Source of the DNA: Annulohypoxylon bovei var. microspora
Lineage: Eukaryota; Ascomycota; Sordariomycetes; Xylariales; Hypoxylaceae
Length of the DNA stretch: 64,000 nt
Assembly (NCBI GenBank): GCA_022836615.1
Contig: MU405216.1
Span: forward strand, 124,001-188,000
Direction: 5' to 3'
In this document: positions 11,095 through 22,485 of the stretch, in pieces
Layout of the letters: each line of letters starts with the position of its first letter
Position numbering within the stretch: the stretch's first letter is position 1
The notes under the pieces: generated by a model
Told to the model about the DNA's origin: nothing
Seen by the model: the letters and a program-made list of their open reading frames with translations, nothing else
Databases searched by the model: none
Program-made: the position numbers and the translations under genes

Positions 11095-11810
11095 GGTTTT
11101 GGGTCTGAGGAGAGAAGCTTAGGAGGAGCTGAAAGAGCTTGAGGGAGGGAGCTGTGGCTAAAGGTCTAATGGCTAAAAGATCAACTGTAAGTATCCTAGA
11201 AAATGTAGTTCCAAATATCAATCTATATATGGTCCCATGCCCAATTGAATAGAATATCTGACATATATAATAAAGAGACAATGAGAAATTTAGGTATATG
11301 TGAAATTGAGAGTCCGAGGTGAAGTTTTTAATGTTAAGAATTAGTCTGAGACGTCTCGAATCTGACGTATCCGAGATACGCATTTCCAATTTAAGGCTTG
11401 ATTCGTGGTACCGCGGTACGGCAGGAGACGGCCCCGCATTTCGTACATCTCGTACCGTTACTTGATTATTATCGTTATCGTTATTGTGGCCACTCCGCCC
11501 GGGTACATACGTACATGCATTTAATTCTGCCGCCCCTCGACGATCTTACCGCCTTTTTTTTTGTTCTAGGTATTCATATGTCTGCCGTTCCTGACAAATT
11601 TCGTACTACCTTTCTAACCAGGACAACAACAAACCAACAAACGTCCCTCCGCCTTTCGCATCGGTTTCCGTCAATTAATCTCAAACCCAACTATTGCGAT
11701 ACTTTGCAATTCTTGGAACGGAACAATCCCTTCGACACCGATTCCATCCATCCATCAATCAATCAACCGATCTACCTCCCATCAACAAAGCCGCCGACCT
11801 CACTCCCATC
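11095..11810. other. Divergent promoter region HIT / RPB12
   Basis: Spacer between two head-to-head starts. An open stretch runs across part of it on the plus strand but it lacks motifs and is followed by the true RPB12 start. The 150 bases before 11811 are rich in CATC/CAAT repeats, typical of a 5' leader. Confidence 0.5.
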
Positions 11811-12141
11811 ATGTCGCGCGAACAGTACCAGATCCCCACCTCGTCGCAGGGCGGCAACTCGAGCACCCAAGCCGGCGGCGCCGCCCCGCGCAGCAACGTC
11901 TTCGACACCATGGACCCGACCGCCAGCCTCGCGACCATGCACTACATCTGCGGCGACTGCGGGACCAAGTTCCCCCTGAAGCGCAACGACCCCATCCGCT
12001 GCAAGGAGTGCGGCTGCCGCGTCCTGTACAAGGAGCGCACCAAGAGGTACCACCCCCACTCCACTTACATCTATCCGACCAAGCGGATAGAAGACATGGT
12101 ATTTACAACCCGACAGGATGGTCCAATTCGAGGCAAGATGA
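11811..12141 (+). CDS. RPB12: RNA polymerase I/II/III shared subunit Rpb12 (ABC10-alpha)
   Basis: Model: exons 11811-12046 and 12117-12141, giving 86 aa. This is the zinc-binding subunit common to all three nuclear RNA polymerases. The zinc ribbon is visible as YICGDCG and IRCKECGCRVLYKERTKR. The 70-base intron splits the Arg codon after YKERTK and splicing yields the invariant ending KRMVQFEAR. Reading through the intron instead gives a longer frame that destroys this ending, so the spliced form is preferred. The first 40 or so residues are a low-complexity fungal extension rich in Ser, Gly and Ala. Confidence 0.95.
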
Positions 12142-12745
12142 CCCTCGCCGAGTGCGAAAACTACCTCCGACACTCCCCGAAGAATGAGGAGGAGGCTAGG
12201 ATCGACGCCAATGTGCGTCCGTACATCGAATCGTTTGTTGCATTGTCAAATGCGTACCTAAACCCCATGGATCCCACCTTTATGGATCCCTCCTTTATGG
12301 ATACCTACTCTATGATGCGTGCGCGTCGCGATATATGAAGAATAGGATCGAGCGAGTCGTCTGTGATGAGGGATAGTGAGCCTAGTGGTCTGCCCTCATC
12401 GACAAGTCTCTCAATGGGCGTTCTGCTTTTTCTTATTTGCGGGGATACCAGATGATGGAAGGGCATAGGCACGAATGAGCCTTTCGTTAGTGTACCAACA
12501 GAAAGCACATGCTCTCAAACTTTCCCTACCTACTGTCACATTAGTCTGAGAAGATCGGAGTTTAGGAGTTTATAGGAATCAATGAATTATGGGAGGTTTC
12601 CCTGCAAATCGGAAGTTTGGTATCATTGTGCGCCCCTATGCCTTTATACCTAAGCGTACAGTAAAGCTACGAATCCATGTGCCTTTTTCGTAATGAACAA
12701 CCTCTTAATTACCTATCCCTAAGGTCTCTCGAGGTCCTATTCATC
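12142..12745. other. Tail-to-tail spacer RPB12 / GPN1
   Basis: About 600 bases between converging genes. I see nothing except presumed 3' UTRs. An open frame continuing past the RPB12 intron into this region is an unspliced artefact. Confidence 0.5.
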
Positions 12746-14044
12746 CTAACCCTGTCTCTGCGTGTGTAGGAACTTCGCGAAGCTAGCATCTCCCTCCAAT
12801 GTCGACGGGTTCGCATCCGACATAGCTGCCTCGTATCTTGCCTGCAAGCCTTCCCTGTCATACTCGTCATCCACATCGGCGTAGTCATCGTCGTCTTGGT
12901 CATCGCTCCCCTCTTCCATTTCCTCGTCGTCATCATCCACCTTGGGCAACTTGTCTATCGCACCACTTCGACTGTTGTCTGAACCCATGGACATGCCCTT
13001 CATCATCTTGTCAAGTTCTTGCTGCCGAACCTTGCGCTTCTGGTCTTCGCGCTCCTGTCTCTTGCGCTCGAGTTCGGGGCGATAGTCCTTCTTGAAGTCC
13101 TCCGCCTTTTCTCTCACTGCCGTGAAGAAATCGTCGATGCCGGCGCCCGTCATGGATGAAACTCCTACCACGCTAAGGTGCGTGTAGAATTCCTCTAGCA
13201 TCAAACTCATCGAGTTAAGCAGACTGCTCATGTAGCCGCTACCGGAACCCTCGCCCTCCACACCTCCAAACGCGTTGGATGCCTCGTCGTTCGATAGGGC
13301 AGCTTGGAAAGCGTCATAATCTGTCATCCACTCCTTGGCGAAGCTGGCATCCTTGACATCCGTCTTGTTGAACACTAGGATCATGGGAAGCTTCGTCTTG
13401 TAGAGGATAGAACAGGCGTATAGCATGTTGCTCATGAAGGTACTGGTAGAAGCGGTTCGGGGTGTGTCGATGATGTAAGCAATCACAGTCGGGAAAGTAG
13501 AAGCAAGTGACTCGAGGAGGATCTGGCCTGAGGCGGACCATACAAAGACTTCAATCTGGCCGGCTATAATATGGAAGATTAGAAATTGAAATGTCAAGCT
13601 TATAGGTCACGGAAAAGAATACGTACGCGTATCAACAAGAATATTCTGGATAGGTTTCTTGGTCGGATTGGCCGGGTCGGGAGCGGTGCGCTTCTCCAGC
13701 AGATTCAGGATCTGATCGACCTTGGTAGAGAACAAGTTCAGAGAAGTCAGGATTCCACCATTGGGTCCGAGGTTGTATTGCTTCATGACCTCCTTGTAGT
13801 TAACCGAGTCGCGAATGTCAATGTTACTCTCGAAGGGTACGTTGAGCACGGCTGGATCCAAGTTTATGACGTAGGGAGGCTCTCGTTGGCCATGTAGATG
13901 TGCGTTGATGCGTTGCATAAAGGTTGTCTTGCCTGACCCGGCCATGCCCACACACACGATGGCAACAGGCTCAGAAGAGCTCGCAGTTGTCGAGGGTGCG
14001 GAAGTGGAGGTCCCCGGGGACTCAGATGTCGATGTGGAAGCCAT
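12746..14044 (-). CDS. GPN1: GPN-loop GTPase 1 (Npa3/XAB1)
   Basis: Model on the minus strand: exon 1 14044-13627, intron 13626-13564 (63 bases, GTACGT donor), exon 2 13563-12746, giving 411 aa. Gpn1/Npa3 is an essential GTPase that helps assemble RNA polymerase II and bring it into the nucleus. Motifs: P-loop GMAGSGKTT near residue 35, INLDPAV, the defining GPN loop (LGPNGGILTSLN), Walker B-type DTPGQIEVF restored exactly at the splice site, and the guanine-specificity motif NKTDV. The C-terminal third is a charged coiled coil and acidic tail, as is usual. Start: the first ATG in frame, giving MASTSTSE; a GTG four codons earlier is not used in nuclear genes of this type. Confidence 0.96.
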
Positions 14045-14533
14045 TTCTTGTCGCACACTATCAATCTTAGAATGATTAAAATTGAAAGGTCGAATGCGCG
14101 ACTAGAATTCTTAACGTTGAGACGAGAAGAAAAAAGGTGAAGCTGGCAAAGAACTCGAACTTCAAAAATGTTTGACAGGTACAGGTACAGGTACTAGTAC
14201 TAGTACTAATAATAACGAACATCGAAGTTTCCATCCCACTTGAGTGATCGACGATGAATGAATGCGGGGTGGTGGGGCAATATACATAGTACCTACCTAT
14301 CTTGATTAGTGCACCTTATTGATACGACAATAATATATTACATATAGAGATACTGCGTTACATACATATAGTATGACGTAAGGAATGTAAACGTACCTAG
14401 GTATATATAGGGGTTAAGGGGCTAACACCCAAACGTTCTGTAATAAAAAAAGGTGCAGTGTCAAGATTCATATTCTTGTAACGATTGTCCCCTTTCCTTG
14501 TTATCACACCCCATATAATCGTATCGCAGATGA
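14045..14533. other. Spacer between GPN1 5' end and NLR 3' end
   Basis: Contains a short tandem repeat (separate entry) and two ACCTAGGTA-type motifs. No gene recognised. Confidence 0.45.
14175..14209. repeat. ACAGGT / ACTAGT short tandem repeat
   Basis: About three copies of a 6-base ACAGGT unit pass directly into about three copies of ACTAGT, upstream of GPN1. It may be a slippage tract. Confidence 0.8.
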
Positions 14534-17500
14534 TCATCTATAATTCAACCATACAAGCAAGTCATAGTCTTCCTGCGAGTCTCTTTCATTCGGGAAAATG
14601 CCAAATGCCGATTCACGCAGTTTGCCAGCCTCTATCTTCATCTTTATTGCTTCTTCACTCCTTTCAAGTTTGGCCAATACACTAGACCTCCGGTACATTC
14701 CCCTTGCTCTAGATCCCGCTATGGCCATGTCATTGCCACAGGCCTCTATTGACAGCCTGAGATGATCCTCTGCACTTACGTACTCTCCCCGCTGCTCGAA
14801 AATGCAAGCTATCTTATAGTGCGATGCTGCAGTAGCTTCATGTTGCCCGAGGATATCCTTACGAATTTCAAGTGCTTTTTCGTGTGCTTTAAGGGCCCCA
14901 CTCAAATCATCTTCTGCAGAATGAATGTTTCCTTCAAGGTAGAAAAGCTTAGCAACCGGCATGCTATGATGCCCGTAATGTCCTTCCCAAAGATCTATAG
15001 ACTTCTGGATAGTGGTCCTGGCAGCTTCTAACTGACCACTCAGAAGATAGCAGTGAGCGACATTTCCATATGATTGACCTAGCGTGATGTTCTGGGTCTC
15101 GTGGGGCTGTTTCCTTATATCGATCGCTCTTCGATGCATCGATAATGCTGCTTCATACTCACCACTAGCCATCAAGATATTTGCAATGTTGCTGGAGACC
15201 CCAGCCACCGTAAGATCATCTTTTCCGTACAGGGTCTCGTATATATCTTTTGTTGTGTGCAATTCACCCAAGGCTAACTCGGGTTTATTCTGAGCAGAAT
15301 ATATGGTACCAACCGTATTGTGCAGGTGTGCCTTGATTGGAGTGTTTTCCAAGTCGCAGTTCTCCAATCCAACTGGGATTAAGTCAAGGGCGTGGTGACC
15401 AAGTCCACGCTCATCCATATACCAAGCTGCGTTGCTTATCAGTTCAGCTAGATCCGAAAGAGGTTTCAACTCTTGTTTGAGTTCCTTATAATGAGTTACT
15501 AATATCTGAACCTGACACAAGTATTTCTCACACTCTGGCCAGTATTCAACCATCGGTGTTCCAGCATTCTGTTTAGGGAAGATCGAGTTTGCTAAGTAAA
15601 CAGCAGTCTGGTAGGCCTGCAAGCACTCCGCCTTATCCATGTTTTTGTACGTAGTCTCTTTAACTAGTCGATGCATAACATAGCTATCTGTTCCATCTAC
15701 GCGCTTAATCAGGGCAGTTTCCACGAGGCCTCCAATGGCTTCAGATATCCTATCATAATGTTAGCTTGTAAATGTTAATGAGACTTATGATAGGTCTATT
15801 CACTCTTCTTCTCCATTCGGAGCTCCAGTAAGAACTCCTGTGACATTATCGCTCTCTAGAGGACGAAGTATTTGAACAGGGATACTGTCCGGGTGAAAAA
15901 ATGATAGAACTCCAAGAAGGACCTTTGAGTCTCTGCTCAGCTTAGACAGGGATAATTTCAACGTGCTGTTGATTGTGTACTTATAGTAGAATGTCGATCC
16001 TGGTCTTGTGATATCGTTGTACTTCTGGCTGAACTTTTCATACATCTTCCGGAAATCTTGTAACGACATTGCCCTAGAGAGTATCAATGCTGCCATCTGG
16101 TTAATTGCGAGAGGCAACCCTCCTAGTCGGTCAGAGATAGCCTCTGAGTCATGGACAGACCCACGTGGCCCTGGTCCCTTCGAGATTAAGGAGAACAGAA
16201 ATGCGGACCCCTCTACAGTATTGAAAGGTTCGATCTCGATGGATGTAGTCGCCATAGCAAGTAACGGATTACGAGTTGTGATAATAATGGCGCCACGGGA
16301 CCCCGATGGCCAGTATGTTTCGAGTTCTACTTCCTCGTCGACATTATCGAATATCAATAACCAGTTCTCACCTATTGTCTACTAATCAGTATTTTATTTT
16401 ATCCCTCAAGCCGACATAGGGGATATGAGATAGGCTACCTACGAAGGGAAGCAAGCCAATCCAAGACGAGCTGACGGGACGATTCAACGTTGCTATAATT
16501 GGAGGCTGTTATGAGACCGGCCTTCACGGCAATCCTATGATATTCTTCTGCAAGTTGAAGTTTTGAGATGGCAGAGACCCAGAGAACTATAGAACATGAT
16601 TGTGAGTTGATATAGGCATATTGTAGCGCTATTTGCGTTTTGCCTACACCACCAGTTCCGTGCAGAGCGACTGCCTTCTGAGATGAAAGAGAACCATTGT
16701 TATTATACCCAAAAAACCTGTCGATCTGTGCCAACTGGGTCTCTCGTCCGAAAAATCGGGGGTTCTGTGGAAAGGGTATCATGCGAAGGGGAGTTGGGGA
16801 AGAGTCAAATGCGCGCATTGAGTCTAGTCGATTTAGAATCTCGCTCATCTGTAAATCTGTTCTACGTTGATGCCCTGCTTGCGATTCGGTCCTGATAGGC
16901 GAGAGGCTCTGGTCGACATCATGGGCTGCTTTCTCGTTTGCTTTTTCAAGTTGTTTCCAGGCAGGGATAGCCAATTTATCAGAACGTCTGAGGCGGAAGA
17001 ATTTGAAAGAATTACATAGGAATTTAGCAATACTACTAATGGCCTCCTCTATAGCTGTCGCAACCTTAAGCATCATGACTACCCCTGATTTAGCGAGGGT
17101 ATAAGCACTTGCTACGGGTTGTTGTAATTTGGCCACTAAATCGATATAATCCTCAACAATGTGGCTCTTGTGGTTTTGGGAAATTAACTAAATATGACGG
17201 ATGTTAATTTAGTTTAACCAACTATAGCCTCGGTATCGAATTTAAGCCTACGTGAACTGTCGAACGTACCTTAAGTGTGCAAATGAGTGAGCTCCATAGA
17301 ATCTTATGGACGGTGAATTCCAAGCTCCCAATAGTCACTGCGTTGTTGAGTGCCGGAATATTGTCACACAACTCAGCGTGAGATCGGAGAAGAGTCTTTA
17401 TCCGTGACTGCAGTTGAAACTCTGTGATACTAGCGGATATAACACACCATGCGGCTTCCTGCGTCGAGATATCGGGACACCGCATAAGCGCTTCCACGTC

Positions 17501-17572
17501 TCGCTGGGTTAAACTTGATCTTACAAATTCTCCCAGTCCGGTCCAACCCCCTTGTCTTATCGGTATTGCCAT
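14534..17572 (-). CDS. NB-ARC/TPR STAND protein (fungal NLR-like)
   Basis: Model on the minus strand: exons 17572-17270, 17166-16443, 16371-15804 and 15749-14534, giving 936 aa. All junctions keep frame, including WLASLR joined to ENWLLIFDNVDEE and NGEEE joined to ISEAIGG. Layout: an unassigned helical N-terminus (residues 1-220), NB-ARC (about 225-530) and a C-terminal array of tetratricopeptide repeats of kinesin-light-chain type (about 560-930). Nucleotide-binding motifs: P-loop GTGGVGKTQIA, Walker B WLLIFDNVDE, ITTRNP and GLPL-like LGGLPLAINQMA. Such fungal proteins are signal-transducing ATPases, and a minority are proven in heterokaryon incompatibility or regulated cell death. The N-terminus usually carries the effector or adaptor domain; here it is all-helical and I cannot name it. 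More 5' exons are possible. Confidence 0.88.
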
Positions 17573-18402
17573 CGTAGGAGTGGCGGGTGGAGTAATGCGA
17601 CATTATGCGCTAGGTATGCAGCATTTGCTTTTCGATTAAAACTAGAAAATCTTCCACAGAGATATATAGGTAGTTTCATTCTATCTTTTATTTTCACTTT
17701 TTTTTTTTTTTGAGAATGAAAGGCCAACCAAATGCTCCCCAACGTTAGGACGTCTCTGAAAGAAAGGTCCTTTGGGCTCCTATACAAGGCTTGAGAGAAT
17801 GCAGGTCTCACAACAGCAAGACAATATGACAACGCTGACTGCTAAATAGACGACAAGAGCCTGATGATGGCGTACAGCCACAATCTTAATCTAGGATAAA
17901 CTGGTTATCTTTCTAGGGAAATTCGGTGAGACTGATATCTCCCCTGTCGATGAAAGTCTATGCATATTTGGAGGCTATACTAGGGACGCCATCGCAATTA
18001 ATGCTTCTCCAATATGGTATGGTGGGGTTACATGTGCAGTTTTGCTACGTTGTAAAGAGCACATTAGACGGCGTATGTGGTCATATCAGCTTGTTCCTGT
18101 CCTATATGCCCGCAGTGAGCGGAATTAGTCTTATCTCTCAAAATCGGCAGTAGTTTGCGATGGTGAAATGAGGCTCTGCAAGACATCACGGGGTTAAGTC
18201 ACTTACTCGAAGTTGTACTGATACCTCACATCTTGTATACTGAACATTGTTATTATAGGAAATTATTGGTCAATGAGCAATGCCGTTGCACATCACCGAT
18301 AACTCTCATTACTCATAGAAGTCCTGATTTGAATGCTGAACCCTTCCCTAGTTAACCATGGGCTTCCTAGATTTGTGAAAACATAAAGTCAGTTTCTTCA
18401 GC
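17573..18402. other. Divergent spacer NLR / oxygenase
   Basis: AT-rich with a 12-base T run near 17700. A 75-codon plus-strand frame at 17926-18153 has no motif. No gene called; presumably the promoters of both neighbours. Confidence 0.45.
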
Positions 18403-19521
18403 ATGGAGGTTGAGTCGTCCATAGCATTCCTGTCCCCCATGAGGCTTTACGAGAGAGAGAAGCCATTCTTCTCTAACATACCCTTTTTTGACATTGAAGG
18501 GGCTCGCCAATCAAATCTTCGCACCCTCCATGAACCTGTCACACTACAAGATATACGAGGCAATGAAGACAACTATACGCTCGACAACAACGGCTTCCAG
18601 GTCGTAAAAGAAGTAGCTTTTGGTACATCCGAAGACTTTGAAGATGATTCTTGGATTATCGAAAACTATGAACCTAAAGTCAAGGAGGCTATTAAGAGAG
18701 CTACCGGGGCGGAAAGGGTAGAGATTTTTGACTTTACTGTTAGTTAACATGTTCCAATAATAACCTGAGATCTTCCGTACATTTGAATAACTACTTATTA
18801 AATTATCTTTGAAAGAAACGAAAAATGATGCCAGGGTTCGAACCAGGTTCGTACGGAACTAAGTCTGTATCTAGTCCAATACCTACGGCGCATTGCGGCA
18901 TGTATCTTCTCCTTTTACTAGTATATGGATCTTATTCTAATATGTTTCCAAGATAATACTCTCGGTAGTTGTCTAAGACGTGTCATGAGAGATATGGGCG
19001 ATGAGGCGACAAACCTCTTGAGGGATCGAGTCCAGATCATTAAGTACAATCACTTATATCCTTATAAAGGACATGAATAATTACTAGGTATGAAGCTAAT
19101 GATACTTGATTGTTCATAGTTTATGGCGCCCCCTTTGCGGTCCTATCAAAGATTGGCCACTTGCCGTCTGTGATTACTCCTCTGTCGACCATAGGGATAT
19201 GATTGCGACAGACATGATATTTCCACATTACGATGGAGAGGTTTTCAGCGTGATTCACAACAAGAACCAGAAGTGGTACTATCTGAGTGATCAGACACCG
19301 GACGAACTTTGGTTACTCAAATGTGCTGAGACTGATCAGTCAGTGGGCATAGCCAAATGTAAGAGCACACCAAAAGACATTGTCGATTGGAGTCACTAAT
19401 AAACGAAGTAGTATGCGCACACAGTTCTTTTCAAGTGAAGGACCTTCCATTGGAATTCACTCCGCGTGAAAGCATAGAGTTCCGAACCATGGTATTCTTT
19501 CCTAGTAATGTTCCGAGATAA
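18403..19521 (+). CDS. CmcJ/NvfI (AsaB-like) family oxygenase, possibly inactive
   Basis: Model: exons 18403-18738, 18922-19043, 19120-19358 and 19409-19521, giving 269 aa. The family comprises non-heme iron, 2-oxoglutarate-dependent-type oxygenases acting on small molecules in fungal secondary metabolism. Matches include VTLQDIRGNEDNYTLDNNGF, RVEIFDFT, RRVMRDMGDEA, INLWRPLCGPIKDWPLAVCD, IHNKNQKWYYLSDQ and the C-terminal TPRESIEFRTMVF. Exon 2 follows a strong polypyrimidine-CTAG acceptor. Oddities: the H-x-D iron motif expected near the start of exon 2 appears as FQDNT, so the His is not seen, and intron 1 is 183 bases and contains a tRNA-like sequence. Either the enzyme has lost its metal site or exon 2 is mis-modelled or partly replaced. 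The last intron uses an AAG acceptor, chosen because it alone keeps the conserved ending in frame. Confidence 0.72.
18826..18903 (-). other. tRNA-like sequence inside an intron
   Basis: On the minus strand this contains a perfect B-box-like GGTTCGAACCC, a plausible A-box-like GCGCCGTAGGTATTGG upstream, possible partial acceptor pairing (ATGCC with GGCAT), a CATCA end and a following T-run like a Pol III terminator. However, the T stem has a central T-T mismatch and no clean anticodon arm forms, so it is not called as a functional tRNA. It may be a decayed tRNA or a tRNA-derived SINE fragment. Confidence 0.4.
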
Positions 19522-19893
19522 TTGATATATTCTACTACCTAGGTAACCTAGCAGGTAGACGTTTACATCTCGAGGAGGGTGGGGATATCCTATTTAACAG
19601 GTAAAATAGTGGACATGATTTCACTATCAAAGGATTTCAGTTTCTGTTAGAATATAATATCGTGCATTTAAAATATCGATGATAATAACTTAAGGTTAAC
19701 ATGTCACTCGTTGAAGGTTACGATTAAGTATTACATGACCCTTAGTTAGAGGGTTTAAGACAGAGTTGCTCAGTACGTGTAAAAGTCAAAGCCATCAACT
19801 ATTAACCAGGTAGGTACCTAGGTACCTACTTAGGCATGTAACTTCAAACATCATATTGTACGTAGGTAGGTGATAAATAGGTAGTACTATACG
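19522..19893. other. Intergenic
   Basis: AT-rich spacer with dense ACCTAGGTA-type motifs (near 19540, 19808 and 19862). No gene recognised. Confidence 0.45.
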
Positions 19894-20214
19894 TTATCCA
19901 CCTTGATAATTCTGGCTAGGTGCAGCACCTGGCATTCCGCCCGATCGAATCCATTCAATCTTCATCCACTGAACCCAAGGCTTACTTCTAGGGTTCTCGC
20001 TATCGAACGTCCAACTGGTCCAAGGCTTATTCCCCTTTTCATCTTGCATTTCAAGAGCTTTCTCTTTCCACTGTCTCCATGGCTGTGTTTTTTTATCGGG
20101 GTTGGAACAAATCTTGTGAAGATCACCGATTTCAAGGTCGGAACTATCAAGGTTGCCCCATCGTCCCGCGTTTTCGCCGTTTACACAGCAAGAATCTCTG
20201 TCGGACATGTTCAT
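19894..20214 (-). CDS. Small Trp-rich hypothetical protein
   Basis: A 106-residue frame from an ATG giving MNMSDRDSCCVNG; longer versions would need a non-ATG start. It contains a repeated Trp pattern: PWRQWKEKALEM, PWTSWTFDS and PWVQWMKIEW, spaced about 18-20 residues, followed by a GGMPGAA tail. The regular PW-x-x-W spacing looks like a selected structure rather than chance. I recognise no family. It could be a small intracellular protein or one exon of a longer gene. No signal peptide. Confidence 0.45.
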   Translation of the reverse strand: MNMSDRDSCCVNGENAGRWGNLDSSDLEIGDLHKICSNPDKKTQPWRQWKEKALEMQDEKGNKPWTSWTFDSENPRSKPWVQWMKIEWIRSGGMPGAAPSQNYQGG

Positions 20215-20977
20215 AGTCCAGATACTATTTGATGTTAGTTTATAATGATATATCTTCAACGAGTTTATATGGCTGACCAATTAGAGATACTCTCAGTACC
20301 TAGGTTCTTTAAAACATCATATGGTGTTGTTAAAAATATAATTATTAAGTGAAGAAATTCAATGCGTATGGGGTTTTCAAACTGCTAAAGGAGGAGATTC
20401 TTCACATAAATAAATGCTAGTACCTTATAGGAGTAAGATGTGACGTATATATCTCACCATATTAAGCCTTGAAATGTATCAAATACTTGTGCTTCACCCA
20501 CGAATACAAAGATAACAGAAACGATAATGGCCGTTTTTTTGGAAACAGGTGACCAAACGGCAGTAACACGACGCTGTTGATTGGTGATCGTCCTAAGTCT
20601 TGTTATTAATTACACACCATACCTGAATAACTTGTAAGCAACGTGGTTGGGCACCGGGAGTCCGAGCCTTAAGGATCATCAGATAAGCACTCTTAGATAG
20701 AAAATATCGCGCGTTTTAAACACCTTGCTTGCCTGCTGAGTATTACATCCGAAGCAGAGCCTCAACTGGAGCCCCACGTGTCCACATATGCAGAGTTATG
20801 GCAGTTTTAAGACTGTCGATCTTATACTAATAGAATATTAGATACAGCCGGAGCTGCAGAGTTCTAGACTACACTGCGAGTCTCAGATAGTGCTTGTGCT
20901 TTTAGATATGTAGGTAGGTATTCACCGCAACTGTCTTCGAGGCGGTGTATCGAGTATTCCGAGAAAAGGACGTATCA
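20215..20977. other. Intergenic
   Basis: AT-rich, about 760 bases. I find no coding sequence or RNA gene that I can support. Confidence 0.45.
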
Positions 20978-22485
20978 TTAGTTCGATTTAGCTACCGAGA
21001 TCTGTAGGCCAGCTAGAATACACTGCAGAATGCTAACAAGCAGGCTGGGAATCCCAATCACGATTACTGCCCAAAACGTCCACCAGGTATGCTTACTTCG
21101 ACGATCCATCCAAAGGTCACGTATGCCCATAGGTCGCATTTGACTCATATATGTCTGGATTCGGAGGAATTTATCCCCAAAGAACGGAAGATCGTCTTCT
21201 GCGGAATAAACCTGCCTCTCTTTGGTCCACGTTGAAGCATTGAGTTTATCCAAACACAAGGAGGCCAAGGTTTCAGGACGGCTGAGGAACTGCAGATGTT
21301 CATCTACCTGGTTGAAAGATTTCAGGAATTGTCGGCGCGAAGATGCCCTTTGGCCAAACAATATTCGGTACGTCAGAAGAAATTCTGCGTAGTAATCTCT
21401 TAGTTCGACATTAGACACAAAGTCATCTGCGGTGTCTCGAGTTTGGTTCAAACTAATACTGAAGTAAGCATTTCAAGAGTTTAATAAGAGTTTATAGGTA
21501 AATAATAGGCAAGTTATAAACTCACATATCAATTATACACCAATTATCCGGTGATTTATTCGAATGTAGAGCGCGTAGTTGACGACCTATAATAAAGGGA
21601 AACCGGAAGAGATACAATGTAGGCGGTTGAGGTTCGAAACATAAATGTGAACTTAAAGTTGCCGTCCATTTTATCTTGACGAAGCCTAGCATGATTAACG
21701 TATGGGCATTTACCTCTTCCACATAAATACTCGTCATCCGTGAGTTCTCTGTCCTGGTTTCGGTTTGCTGATGCCCAACCCGTTCTTGGATGGAATAGGG
21801 GTATACTGCACCAAATCCGGTCAGGAACTCGATAAAGCTATCGTTTGGCTGACGGTCCTGGCAGTGGTTGAATATGCCCTCCATATCTTGAGCCATCTCG
21901 CTATATACTTCAATTTTGTGCTGACTTCCCACATGGTCACCTTCGTAGATGTCCACACTTGGGAGGTAAAGAAAGCTCACAAGCCCAAGACTTGTAAATA
22001 TTGCATGCTCAATAACAAGTTGTTGGTCAAGTGAGAGGTTCTGAGAGGTTAAAATGCCTGACAATAGTATATGAGTTTTGCAAGCCTCTATAGAAAATGG
22101 TGTACTTGAATTCTCTCTCGCAAATCTTGCAACACTTCCCATAAAAGCGAGTATATTCTCTTGATCTCCTGCTGATGGAGGTATCGCCCATGGAAGTGTA
22201 AATGTCCTTGCATGGTGCTGAATCTCATTTTGGAGGTGTGCGAGATATGTCTCACATTCGGGATCAAGAAGGTAATCGTGTTCGTTGGTCTCGCTACCGC
22301 CGATTATGGTATGTAAAACAGTTGAACGGGTTTCCTCTGAAGTGTACCATTTTCCTAGATTATATGATAAGTTAAGAAAAGCATATAGCACCTAATATTA
22401 GGGAGATTTGTTTATCCAACATACGCTTTAGGGCTCTTTTAAGAAATTTTGTGGTGGGGATACGAAAGCTCGTAGTGTGAGACAT
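20978..22485 (-). CDS. Fungal hypothetical membrane-anchored protein, apparent frameshift
   Basis: On the minus strand, exon 2 is 21458-20978 and exon 1 ends at 21526, with a 67-base GTGAGT...CAG intron that restores WCIIDISLNQTRDTADDF. The protein is mostly helical and ends with a charged segment (RDLWMDRRSKHTWWTFW) leading into one C-terminal membrane span (residues like AVIVIGIPSLLVSILQCILA), a layout common in uncharacterised fungal proteins. From an ATG at 22485 the frame is open but reads out of phase with the main frame at about 22391-22392: removing one G would join QISLIL to LYAFLNLSYN. No intron fits this step. So the 5' end is either frameshifted (pseudogene or sequence error) or starts elsewhere. 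Function unknown. Confidence 0.5.

Noticed and set aside
11694..12338. Long open frame continuing through the RPB12 gene
   Set aside because: It ignores a good intron (12047-12116). Splicing gives the invariant Rpb12 ending, and the read-through does not.
18826..18903. Functional tRNA gene
   Set aside because: The B box is perfect but the T stem has a mismatch and no proper anticodon arm forms, so it is recorded only as tRNA-like.
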